From assembly GCF_026420845.1 (NCBI RefSeq), contig NZ_JAOWCB010000047.1, forward strand, positions 1 through 32,909: DNA of 32,909 nt, given 5' to 3'. The stretch is from Streptomyces sp. PR69. Lineage in GTDB: Bacteria; Actinomycetota; Actinomycetes; Streptomycetales; Streptomycetaceae. A model generated the notes under the pieces. That model had not been told where the DNA came from and made no database searches. It saw only the letters and a list, made by a program, of their open reading frames with translations. Both the position numbers and the translations under genes were made by a program. Position 1 is the stretch's first letter. The number at the start of each line of letters is the position of its first letter. Shown here in pieces: positions 8,223-16,600 of the stretch.

Positions 8223-8241
8223 ATCTGACGGACAGTCAGAT
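8223..8241 (+). promoter_or_regulatory. Palindromic operator-like site ahead of the MaoC/lipid-transfer operon
   Basis: ATCTGAC-GGACA-GTCAGAT is a perfect 7-bp inverted repeat with a 5-bp spacer, the size of a TetR-type operator. It lies about 10 bp after a TTGACA hexamer (8207-8212) and 34 bp before the chosen GTG start, where a repressor would block transcription. The regulator gene is not in this window. Confidence 0.5.
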
Positions 8242-8275
8242 AACCATTGGGCTGCGTTCGCTGGCGGGTGATGTG

Positions 8276-9253
8276 GTGACCGAGGCGCTGGACGGAGAGC
8301 AGCGCGGCGCGGCCGCGGAGGAGGACGAGGACGAGGCGTTCCACCGGCGGCTGAAGGCGTACGAGGGGCTGCCGGCCGCCGCCCCCGGCGTCGGCAGGGA
8401 CCCGGTCAACGAGCCGATGATCAGGCACTGGTGCGAGGCGATGGGCGATGCCAACCCCGCGTACACCGGTCCCGACGCGATCGCGCCGCCGACGATGCTC
8501 CAGGCCTGGACGATGGGCGGCCTCGCGGGGCACGCGCCGCAGCCGGGCGGCGGCACGGCGCAGGACGAGCTGTTCGCGCTCCTCGAAGCGGCGGGCTGCA
8601 CCTCGGTGGTCGCCACGGACTGCGAGCAGGAGTATCTGCGGCCCCTCAGGCCCGGCGACCGCATCACCTTCCGTACGGTGATCGAATCCGTCTCGCCCCG
8701 GAAGACGACAAAGCTGGGCGCGGGCCACTTCATCACCACGCGGACGGACGTCCGGGCCAATGGAGAGCCGGCCGCCGCCCATCGCTTCCGCATCCTCAAG
8801 TACGCCCCGGCCGCGGCCCCCCGCCCGGCGCATGACGCCGCGGAACCACGCCGCCCACGGCCCGTGATCAATCGGGACAACGCCGGATTCTGGGACGGCG
8901 TGGCCGGGCACACCCTCCTGATCCAGCGCTGCCGGAGCTGCCGGACCCTGCGTTTCCCCTGGCTGCCGGGGTGCAACGGCTGCGGCTCCGAGCAATGGGA
9001 CACGGTCGAGGCGAGCGGCGCGGGCACGGTCTACTCGTATGTGGTGATGCACCACCCGCCGTTCCCCGCGTTCGATCCCCCGTACGCGGTCGCGCTGATC
9101 GAACTCGCCGAGGGCGTGCGCATCGTCAGCAATGTCATCGGGGTTCCGGCCGACCAGGTGCGCATCGGCATGTCCGTGCGGCTGGAGTTCCAGCAAGTCG
9201 ACGAGGAGCTGGAACTGCCGGTCTTCCGGCCCCTGCGCGGGAGCGTGGTGTGA
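8276..9253 (+). CDS. MaoC-like hydratase N-terminal domain fused to DUF35 OB-fold (ChsH2-type)
   Basis: The N-terminal half is a hot-dog (MaoC/FAS1-like) domain containing DPVNEPMIRHWCEAMGDANP. The C-terminal half is a DUF35 domain with a rubredoxin-like zinc ribbon (C-x2-C, 11 residues, then C-x2-C) and an OB-fold ending in LEFQQVDEELELP. In mycobacterial ChsH2 this fusion pairs with ChsH1 to hydrate an enoyl-CoA steroid side chain, while DUF35 binds the aldolase Ltp2. Homologues of both partners follow here in the same order, 1 bp apart and then overlapping. The start is uncertain: GTG 8276 (or 8273) is chosen because the frame further up (GTG 8141, ATG 8123) runs through the palindrome at 8223 and has poor GC3. 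Steroid specificity is not shown by sequence; other acyl-CoA substrates are possible. Confidence 0.8.
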   Translation: MTEALDGEQRGAAAEEDEDEAFHRRLKAYEGLPAAAPGVGRDPVNEPMIRHWCEAMGDANPAYTGPDAIAPPTMLQAWTMGGLAGHAPQPGGGTAQDELFALLEAAGCTSVVATDCEQEYLRPLRPGDRITFRTVIESVSPRKTTKLGAGHFITTRTDVRANGEPAAAHRFRILKYAPAAAPRPAHDAAEPRRPRPVINRDNAGFWDGVAGHTLLIQRCRSCRTLRFPWLPGCNGCGSEQWDTVEASGAGTVYSYVVMHHPPFPAFDPPYAVALIELAEGVRIVSNVIGVPADQVRIGMSVRLEFQQVDEELELPVFRPLRGSVV

Positions 9254-9254
9254 C

Positions 9255-9794
9255 ATGGCCGTGCGCCCCGGGGACGAGCTGCCGCCACTGGCCATCCCCG
9301 TCACCCGCACTCTGATCGTCGCCGGAGCCATCGCCTCCCGCGACTACCAGGACGTCCACCACGACCCGGAGCTCGCCCGGCAGAAGGGCTCCCCCGACAT
9401 CTTTATGAACATCCTGACCACCAATGGGCTGGTGGGGCGGTATGTCACCGACTTCTTCGGCGAGCGGGCCCGGCTGCGCAGGGTGGCCATACGGCTCGGT
9501 GCGCCCAACTATCCGGGAGACACCATGGTGTTGCGCGGCACGGTCGTCTCGGTCGCGGACGACGGCGAGGTCACGGTGCGGGTCACCGGTGTGAACGGCA
9601 TCGGCGCGCATGTCACGGGCACGGTGACGGCATCCGTGCCGGAAGGAGACGCCGCGAATGCCGCGAGCGCCGCGGACGATGCGGGCTCGGAGGATTCGGG
9701 GCGCGCTGCGGACTCGCGGGACTCAGCGGATTCGGGGGACTCGGGTGGCCGGGAGGGGCCGGAGGGCTTGCTGTTCGGGGGTGCCGTCGGATGA
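9255..9794 (+). CDS. MaoC family enoyl-CoA hydratase subunit (ChsH1-type)
   Basis: The product is a 179-residue single hot-dog domain protein. The hydratase signature SRDYQDVHHDPELARQKG keeps the catalytic Asp-x4-His pair, which the N-terminal MaoC half of the preceding protein lacks, so this subunit should carry the active site of a heteromeric hydratase. It ends with a low-complexity acidic tail of Ser-Asp-Ala-Gly repeats (SRDSADSGDSGG region) beyond the fold, absent from usual family members and probably dispensable. The ATG follows the upstream stop codon by one base, and the stop overlaps the next start as ATGA, so the three genes should be translationally coupled. Confidence 0.82.
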   Translation: MAVRPGDELPPLAIPVTRTLIVAGAIASRDYQDVHHDPELARQKGSPDIFMNILTTNGLVGRYVTDFFGERARLRRVAIRLGAPNYPGDTMVLRGTVVSVADDGEVTVRVTGVNGIGAHVTGTVTASVPEGDAANAASAADDAGSEDSGRAADSRDSADSGDSGGREGPEGLLFGGAVG

Positions 9795-10957
9795 GTCTTC
9801 GGGGATCGGACGCGCTCGGCGGACGGGCGGCGATCGCCGGCATCGGGGCCACGGAGTTCTCCAAGGACTCCGGGCGCAGTGAGCTGAAGCTCGCCGTCGA
9901 GGCCGTGCGCGCCGCGCTCGACGACGCCGGTCTCTCCCCCGCCGACGTCGACGGACTGGTCACCTTCACGATGGACACCAGCCCGGAGATCACCGTCGCG
10001 CAGGCGGCCGGCATCGGCGAGCTGTCGTTCTTCTCCCGCGTCCACTACGGCGGCGGCGCGGCCTGCGCCACCGTGCAACAGGCGGCGCTCGCCGTCGCCG
10101 CCGGAATCGCCGAGGTCGTCGTCTGCTATCGCGCGTTCAACGAGCGCTCCGGCCGCCGCTTCGGGGCAGGGGTGCAGCGCCGCGAGCCGTCGGCTGAGGG
10201 CGCGGCCCTCGGCTGGGTCATGCCGTTCGGGCTGCTCACCCCCGCCTCATGGGTCGCCATGGCGGCGCAGCGCTACCTTCAGGTCCACGGTCTGACCACC
10301 GAGGCGTTCGGGCAGGTGGCGGTGGTCGCCCGCCGCCATGCGGCGAACAACCCCGCCGCGTACTTCCACGGCCGGCCGATCACTCTCGCCGAGCACGCGG
10401 CCTCGCGCTGGATAGCGGAGCCGCTGCGGCTGCTGGACTGCTGCCAGGAGACCGACGGGGGCCAGGCGATCGTCGTCACCAGCGTGGAGCGCGCCCGGGA
10501 GCTGCCACAGCCCCCCGCGGTGATCGTCGCCGCGGCGCAGGGCGCGGCACGCGGGCAGGAGCAGATGACCGGTTTCCACCGGGGCGATCCGACCGTGCTG
10601 CCGGAGACGGGGGTGGTGGCCCGCCAGCTGTGGCAGACCTCGGGGCTTGCGCCCGCCGATATCGATGTAGGCATTGTGTACGACCATTTCACCCCTTTTG
10701 TGCTGATGCAGCTGGAGGAGTTCGGGTTCTGCAAGCCCGGTGAGGCGGCCGGTTTCATCGCCTCCGGCGCGCTGCCCCTCAACACCCATGGAGGCCAGCT
10801 GGGAGAGGCGTATCTGCACGGTATGAACGGCATCGCGGAAGCGGTCAGACAGCTTCGCGGCACCTCGCCGAATCAGACGCCGGGCGCGGCGAGGGTGCTG
10901 GTCACGGCGGGCGCCGGCGTGCCCACCTCGGGGCTGATCCTGGGTGCGGACGGCTGA
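9791..10957 (+). CDS. Lipid-transfer protein / thiolase-fold aldolase (Ltp2-type)
   Basis: A 388-residue thiolase-superfamily protein of the SCP-x-like non-catalytic-thiolase branch. Where thiolases carry the nucleophilic Cys, this protein reads HYGGGAACATVQQ, with Gly at the expected position. Conserved tyrosine-containing segments VYDHFTPFVL and GQLGEAYLHGMN correspond to the repurposed active site known for Ltp2-type retro-aldolases, which need a DUF35 partner; such a domain is encoded two genes upstream. Expected role: C-C cleavage of a beta-hydroxyacyl-CoA, releasing a short acyl-CoA. It starts in the ATGA overlap with the preceding stop. Substrate is unknown. I see no 3-ketosteroid ring-degradation genes in the window. 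Confidence 0.82.
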   Translation: MSLRGSDALGGRAAIAGIGATEFSKDSGRSELKLAVEAVRAALDDAGLSPADVDGLVTFTMDTSPEITVAQAAGIGELSFFSRVHYGGGAACATVQQAALAVAAGIAEVVVCYRAFNERSGRRFGAGVQRREPSAEGAALGWVMPFGLLTPASWVAMAAQRYLQVHGLTTEAFGQVAVVARRHAANNPAAYFHGRPITLAEHAASRWIAEPLRLLDCCQETDGGQAIVVTSVERARELPQPPAVIVAAAQGAARGQEQMTGFHRGDPTVLPETGVVARQLWQTSGLAPADIDVGIVYDHFTPFVLMQLEEFGFCKPGEAAGFIASGALPLNTHGGQLGEAYLHGMNGIAEAVRQLRGTSPNQTPGAARVLVTAGAGVPTSGLILGADG

Positions 10958-11141
10958 CCGCGGCAGCGGGATGGCCGGGCCCCGCGGCGCGCGGCGGGCG
11001 GCGTCCGCGCTGCGCGGCGACCCTGACAGGGCCCTCCACCTTCAGGAGGTGCGGCCGCGGCTCCCCGTACAACCTGAGAGGGACAAGGCTTCGGGACCTG
11101 GGGCCGATCCGCGCGGCACAGGCCGCTTCTAGCGTGGAGCC

Positions 11142-11699
11142 ATGACCACGCCTGTCTGCACAAGCGCTGCCGCGGCCGCCGAGCCGACGACCGCACGCTT
11201 TGTGTCCTACGCATCGTTCTCGTCGTACGTACGGGCGCGGGGGCCCGTGCTGCTGCGGACCGCGCGCTCGCTCACCGCCAACCCGAGCGACGCCGAGGAC
11301 CTGCTGCAGACCGCGCTGGCCAAGACCTATGTCGCCTGGGAGCGGATCGAGGACCACCGGGCGCTGGACGGCTATGTCCGCCGCGCCCTGCTGAACACCC
11401 GCACCTCGCAGTGGCGCAAGCGCAAGGTCGACGAATTCGCCTGCGAGGAACTGCCCGAGCGCGATGCCTCGCCCGAGCCCGACCCCGCCGAGCGGCAGGC
11501 GCTGCACGACGCGATGTGGCGCGCCGTGCTGAAGCTGCCCGACCGCCAGCGGGCGATGGTCGTGCTGCGCTACTACGAGGATCTCAGCGAGGCCCAGACG
11601 GCCGAGGTGCTCGGGGTGTCCGTCGGCACGGTGAAGAGCGCCGTGTCGCGTGCGCTGAGCAAGCTCCGCGAGGACCCGGAACTCTCGCCCATGTGCTGA
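11142..11699 (+). CDS. SigE-family ECF RNA polymerase sigma factor
   Basis: The product is a 185-residue ECF sigma factor. Region 2 is visible as FSSYVRARGPVLLRTARSLT through SDAEDLLQTALAKTYVAWER. Region 4 is LPDRQRAMVVLRYYEDLSEA followed by a helix-turn-helix, VLGVSVGTVKSAVSRALSKL. The N-terminal extension is Ala/Thr-rich. ATG 11142 has GGAG just upstream. No anti-sigma factor gene is adjacent, unusual for classical ECFs but common in this SigE group. It stands alone between the lipid-transfer operon and the acyl-CoA synthetase, 184 bp downstream of the former. Whether it drives either neighbour is unknown. Confidence 0.9.
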   Translation: MTTPVCTSAAAAAEPTTARFVSYASFSSYVRARGPVLLRTARSLTANPSDAEDLLQTALAKTYVAWERIEDHRALDGYVRRALLNTRTSQWRKRKVDEFACEELPERDASPEPDPAERQALHDAMWRAVLKLPDRQRAMVVLRYYEDLSEAQTAEVLGVSVGTVKSAVSRALSKLREDPELSPMC

Positions 11700-11712
11700 C
11701 ACATGTGCCGGA

Positions 11713-11782
11713 GGTTGTCGGCGGTTGTCGGCGGTTGTGGGCAGCTGTCGGCAGCTGTCGGCAGCTGCCGGCAACCGCCGGC
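11713..11782 (+). repeat. Seven tandem 10-bp repeats after the sigma-factor gene
   Basis: Seven consecutive decamers start 13 bp after the sigma-factor stop: GGTTGTCGGC twice, GGTTGTGGGC, AGCTGTCGGC twice, AGCTGCCGGC and AACCGCCGGC. The last units are near-complementary to the first ones, so the array can also fold as a long hairpin and may act as a terminator. Confidence 0.8.
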
Positions 11783-11823
11783 ACGACAAGGATCGAGTGG
11801 CGATTCCTTACCCCCGGGTAGTG

Positions 11824-11841
11824 ACATACCGCATGGTATGT
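11824..11841 (+). promoter_or_regulatory. Palindromic operator-like site ahead of the acyl-CoA synthetase
   Basis: ACATACC-GCAT-GGTATGT has perfect 7-bp arms around a 4-bp spacer. It lies 60 bp upstream of the GTG start of the synthetase in otherwise non-coding DNA. Size and symmetry fit a TetR-family operator of the sort that controls fatty-acyl metabolism genes. Confidence 0.5.
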
Positions 11842-11901
11842 GAGCAGAATCTGCACCAACCCTTTCTGCCGCGTAGCGCCAGCGCCCACCGGGAGGTCGC
11901 C

Positions 11902-13548
11902 GTGCTCAGCACCATGCAGGACGTACCGCTGACCGTGTCTCGCATCCTGAGCCACGGGACGACGATGCATGCATCGTCACTGATCACAACATGGACGGGG
12001 GAGGCGGAGCCACAGCGGCGGACATTCGCCGAGACCGGCGCGCGGGCGGCGCAGCTTGCGCATGCGCTCCGCGACGAGCTGGGGATCACCGGGGATCAGC
12101 GTATTGCAACGCTCATGTGGAATAACGCCGAGCATGTGGAGGCGTACTTCGCCATTCCGTCGATGGGCGCGGTGCTGCACACGCTGAATCTGCGGCTGCC
12201 GCCGGAGCAGCTGGTGTGGATCGTCAACCACGCCGCCGACCGGGTCGTGATCGTCAACGGCAGTCTGCTGCCGCTGCTGGCCCCGCTGCTGCCCCATCTG
12301 CCCACCGTCGAGCATGTGGTGGTCTCCGGCGCCGGGGACCGCTCGGTGCTGGCGGACGCGCAGGCGCAGGTGCACGACTACGAGGAGCTGATCGCCGGCC
12401 GGCCGGAGGAGTTCGACTGGCCGGAGCTGGACGAGCGGTCCGCCGCCGCGCTGTGCTACACCTCCGGCACCACCGGCGACCCCAAGGGCGTGGCCTACTC
12501 CCACCGGTCGGTGTATCTGCACGCGATGCAGGTGAACATGGCGCAGTCGATGGGGCTGACGGACGAGGACACCTCGCTGATCGTGGTGCCGCAGTTCCAT
12601 GTGAACGCCTGGGGCCTGCCGCACGCCACATTTATGACCGGCATCGGGATGCTGATGCCGGACCGCTTTCTGCAGCCGGCCCCGCTGGCGGAGATGATCG
12701 AGCGGGAGAAGCCCAGCCATGCGGCCGCGGTGCCGACGATCTGGCAGGGGCTGCTGGCGGAGGTGACCGCCCGGCCCCGCGATCTGTCGTCGATGCGGCA
12801 GGTGACGATCGGCGGCTCGGCCTGTCCGCCGTCGCTGATGGAGGCCTACGACAAGCTCGGGGTGCGGCTGTGTCATGCCTGGGGGATGACGGAGACCTCG
12901 CCGCTGGGCACGATGGCGCGTCCCCCGGCGGGGCTGTCGGCGGAGGAGGAGATGCCGTACCGGCTCACCCAGGGCAAGTTCCCGGCCGGCGTGGAGGCGC
13001 GGCTGATCGGCCCGGACGGCAAGGCGCTGGCCTGGGACGGGGTCTCGGCGGGGGAGCTGGAGGTGCGCGGCCCGTGGATCGCGGGCGGCTACTACGGCGG
13101 CGCCGAGGGGGAGACGGTCCGTCCGGAGGACAAGTTCAGCGAGGACGGGTGGCTGAAGACCGGGGACGTGGGTGTGATCAGCCCGGATGGGTATCTGACG
13201 CTGACCGACCGGGCGAAGGATGTGATCAAGTCCGGTGGGGAGTGGATCTCCAGTGTGGAGCTGGAGAACGCGTTGATGGCCCACCCGGAGGTCGCGGAGG
13301 CGGCGGTGGTCGCGGTGCCGGACGAGAAGTGGGGCGAGCGGCCGCTGGCGACGGTGGTGTGGAAGGACGGCGCGAAGGCGGAACTGGCCGCGCTGAAGGA
13401 CTTCCTGGCCGGCAGGATCGCCAAGTGGCAGCTGCCGGAGCGCTGGTCGGTGGTGGAGGCGGTGCCCAAGACCAGCGTCGGCAAGTTCGACAAGAAGGTG
13501 ATCCGGAAGCAGTACGCCGACGGAGAGCTGGAGGTCACCCGGATCTGA
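11902..13548 (+). CDS. Long-chain fatty acid-CoA ligase (acyl-CoA synthetase, FadD type)
   Basis: A 548-residue ANL-superfamily adenylating enzyme that activates a carboxylic acid to its CoA thioester via an acyl-AMP. Motifs: P-loop-like YTSGTTGDPKGVAYSH, WGMTETSPLG (A5), KTGDVGVISPDGYL, the hinge DRAKDVIKSGGEWISS, and the C-terminal catalytic lysine segment PKTSVGKFDKK. Length is normal for medium/long-chain ligases. GTG 11902 is the start: GGGAGG lies 5 nt upstream and the N-terminus MLSTMQDVPLTVSRILSHG is family-typical. The frame is open upstream through a tandem repeat, which I treat as non-coding. It could feed the ChsH/Ltp-like operon upstream, but is separated from it by the sigma-factor gene and has its own operator-like palindrome. 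Confidence 0.92.
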   Translation: MLSTMQDVPLTVSRILSHGTTMHASSLITTWTGEAEPQRRTFAETGARAAQLAHALRDELGITGDQRIATLMWNNAEHVEAYFAIPSMGAVLHTLNLRLPPEQLVWIVNHAADRVVIVNGSLLPLLAPLLPHLPTVEHVVVSGAGDRSVLADAQAQVHDYEELIAGRPEEFDWPELDERSAAALCYTSGTTGDPKGVAYSHRSVYLHAMQVNMAQSMGLTDEDTSLIVVPQFHVNAWGLPHATFMTGIGMLMPDRFLQPAPLAEMIEREKPSHAAAVPTIWQGLLAEVTARPRDLSSMRQVTIGGSACPPSLMEAYDKLGVRLCHAWGMTETSPLGTMARPPAGLSAEEEMPYRLTQGKFPAGVEARLIGPDGKALAWDGVSAGELEVRGPWIAGGYYGGAEGETVRPEDKFSEDGWLKTGDVGVISPDGYLTLTDRAKDVIKSGGEWISSVELENALMAHPEVAEAAVVAVPDEKWGERPLATVVWKDGAKAELAALKDFLAGRIAKWQLPERWSVVEAVPKTSVGKFDKKVIRKQYADGELEVTRI

Positions 13549-13577
13549 GCGGCACCGCCTGCGTCTGACGGGCGCGA

Positions 13578-13615
13578 GACGGCCGTCCCGACAGTGACAG
13601 ACCGGGACGGCCGTC
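13578..13615 (+). terminator. Terminator hairpin after the acyl-CoA synthetase
   Basis: A perfect 13-bp stem is formed by GACGGCCGTCCCG (13578-13590) and CGGGACGGCCGTC (13603-13615) around a 12-nt loop, 29 bp past the stop codon. It could serve both convergent transcripts. Confidence 0.8.
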
Positions 13616-13628
13616 CGCCATGAGCCCT

Positions 13629-13693
13629 GGGGCGCTGGGGCTCTGGGCTCTTGGGGTTCCTGGGGGGGGTGGGGGCTCCTGGGGCTTCTGGGG
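13629..13693 (+). repeat. G-run tract between convergent genes (potential G-quadruplex)
   Basis: Eight runs of three to eight guanines occur in 65 bp on the plus strand, separated by short CT-rich spacers. It lies between the terminator hairpin and the stop codon of the minus-strand PAS protein gene and is not coding. Confidence 0.6.
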
Positions 13694-13697
13694 CCCG

Positions 13698-16600
13698 TCA
13701 GTTCGTCCCTATCTTGGCCAGCAGGTCGACGATGCGCGTCTGCACCTCCGGGCTCGTCGAACGCTCCGCGAGGAAGAGCACCGTCTCCCCCGACGACAGC
13801 CGCGGCAGCTCGGCCCGGTTCAGCCCCGCCGAGGTGTAGACGACGAGCGGAGTGTGGTTGAGCTGCCCGTTCGCGCGCAGCCAGTCGATGATGCCTGCGC
13901 GCCGTCTGCGTACCTGCATCAGGTCCATGACCACCAGATTCGGCCGCACCTGCGTGGCGAGCGCCACCGCGTCGGTGTCCGCGCCCGCCCGTGCGACCTG
14001 CATGCCGCGCCGCTCCAGCGTCTGGGTCAGCGCCAGCGCGATCTCCTCGCTCTCCTCGATCAGCAGAACGCGCGAGGGGTGCTGCTCGCTGTCCCGGGGG
14101 GCCAGCGCCTTGAGCAGGACGGCCGGGTCGGCCCCGTACGCGGCCTCCCGTGTCGCCTGCCCCAGGCCCGCGGTCACCAGCACCGGCACCTCGGCGGCCA
14201 CCGCCGCCTGGCGCAGGGACTGCAGCGCGGTACGGGTGATCGGACCGGTCAGCGGGTCCACGAACAGCGCCGCAGGGAACGCGGCGATCTGCGCGTCGAC
14301 CTCCTCGCGCGAGTGCACGACCACCGGGCGGTAGCCGCGGTCGCTCAGCGCCTGCTGGGTGGAGACGTCGGGCGCGGGCCAGACGAGCAGCCGGCGCGGA
14401 TTGTCCAGCGGCTCCGGGGGGAGTTCGTCGTCGACGGGCTGCGGCTGCGGACGGTTGGCCACCTCGACCGCGCCGCCGGGGCCGTCCAGCGGCTCCGGGC
14501 CCTCCGCGCCCTCGTCGGGTGCGGAGATCGCGTACGCACGGCCCTCGGAACGCTCGGCCGCGGCGCGCTTCGCAGACTGCGACTGCGACTGCGACTGCGA
14601 CTGGGGCTGGGGCTGGGGCTGCGGCTGGGACGGCGACGGCAGCTGGGCGTGCTGGCGGGCTGCTGCCTCGGCGTGCTCCGCGTCGGGGCGGTTGGCCAGC
14701 TTGCGCCGCCGACCGGAGCCCGCGCTCGGCTGACCGTGCGGAGGCGTCGTCTGCTGGGCGGCCTGCTGGGCGTACGGCACGCCTTGCCCCAGCGTGCGCA
14801 CGCTGAACGCCCTGCCCTGCGTATCGGTGCCGGACGCCTCGGGAGCGGCAGCGGCGGCCGGAGCGGGCGTGGCCGGGCCGGAGGCCGGGGCCGGGGTCTC
14901 GGCGGGCAGTGGCTGGGCCGCGGGCTGCGGCTGTGGCGGAGGCAGAGGCAGGGATACGGGCCCCGGGCCCTCGCCCTCCGCTGCGCCCGCGGCTGCCGGG
15001 GGTACGGGGGTGGCTTCCCGCGGCGCCGGGGTGCCGGGCGCGGGCGTCGTCGCCGCGTCCGCCGGGCCCGTGGCGGTCGCCGGTTCGGGCAGTGGCTGAG
15101 CGGCCTCGGCGGCGGGGCGGGCACGTCGGCGTCCCGTCGGGAGCGGATGCGGCTGCGGCGGGGTGTGGTGCTCCGTGCCGGGCGCCGTGCGGACGGCCTC
15201 GTGCTGGCCCGGTACGTCGTGGGGGGCCCGGCGGTCCCGTGAGGATGCCTCCGGGGCCGGGGCGGGCGCCTTTGGGGACCGGTCCGACGCGGCCGGCGGG
15301 AGCGCGAACGCGCTGCGCGGCGTACTGCTGCTCTCCGCCGCCTGCATGGTCTCAGCGGCCTCGGCGGCCTCCGGCGCCTCGGGAGCATCCAGGGCTCGGG
15401 GCGCCTCGGCGGAGGCCGTGGCCAGCGCCCGCCTGGCGCGCCGCCCGGTGGGAGCGGGCTGCGGGGCGGGTACGGGCGCGGACGAGGATGCGGGCGCGGG
15501 CGCGGGTACGGGCGCGGGTACGGGCGCGGGCAGCTCGGCGCGGGCGCGGCGGCCGGACGGGGCGCTGCCGTTCAGATGTGCGTTGGGGTGCGCGTTTCCG
15601 TGGGGGGCGACGGGGACGCCCTGCGGCGGCACGGTCTCGCCGAGCGCCGGACGTCCGGTGGCCGCGGCGCCCTCCGCCGCCGTGACCACGGACCCCTCGG
15701 CGGGCTGCATCGCACCCCCGGGACCCGCGGCCGTGAGGGGTTCCTCGGCCGGGCTGGGCCGACCGCGCCTGCGTCCCGTGCCGCCGCCGCCCGCTGCCTG
15801 CGCGGGGATGAGTTCCTGAGGCGTGGCCGGTTCGGCCGGGGGAGCCGCCCGGCGGCGGCCGGTCGGCCGCATGGCCACCGGGTCCTCCGCGGCCACCGGG
15901 CTCTCCAGGAACGCGTCCGTGGAGGCGCGCCGGGCACGCCGCCGACCGCTCCTTCCGCCGCTTGCGGAACCGGGTCCCTGAGCGGCGGCCGGAGCCGGAG
16001 CTGCGGCGGCGGGGGCTTCGACCGGTGCCGCGGTCTCGGGAGTCCCGCCCCCGGGAGTCCCGCCCCCGGCCCCGGTCTGGACATCGGCCGGAACGGTGGC
16101 CGGAACCGCGGCCGGAACCGCGGCCGGAACATACGCGGCAGCCGGCTCCGCGTTCTGCTGCCCGGGCAGAGCGAGCGCGGTCCCCGGCGTCGCGGGAGGC
16201 TGCGCCACCGTTCCGGCGCCCTCGCCGAGCGGCACCTCCAGCACATAGGCGCTGCCGCTCATCCCCGGCATCTCATGCGTCTGCAGCACACCGCCGTGCG
16301 CCCGTACGATCCCGCGCACGATCGGCTCGTGCACCGGGTCTCCCCCGGCGTATGGCCCGCGCACCTCGATCCGTACGACCTCGCCGCGCTGTGCCGCGGC
16401 CACCACGATCGTCGAGTCCCCGTAGCCGCCTCCCGGGACGGTCCGCGCCTTGCCTGTCGAGTCGACCCCCGCGACATCCGCGATCAGATGCGCCAGCGCC
16501 GTCGCCAGCCGGGCCCCGTCCACCTCGGCCTCGACCGGCGGGGCATGCACGGCGAATTGCGCGCGCCCCGGGCCGATCAGCTCGACCGCGCCGTCGACGC

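Noticed and set aside
8207..8242. TTGACA at 8207 as a full promoter
   Set aside because: No good -10 hexamer at 16-19 bp; only the palindrome is reported.
11713..11782. CRISPR-like array
   Set aside because: Units are 10 bp with no spacers; no cas genes anywhere in the window.
11725..11901. N-terminal extension of the acyl-CoA synthetase
   Set aside because: The open frame runs through decamer repeats and a palindrome; GTG 11902 has a strong ribosome site and a family-typical N-terminus.
13620..15242. Long plus-strand open frame opposite the PAS protein
   Set aside because: Arg/Gly-rich shadow of the GC-biased minus-strand gene, with no domain pattern.
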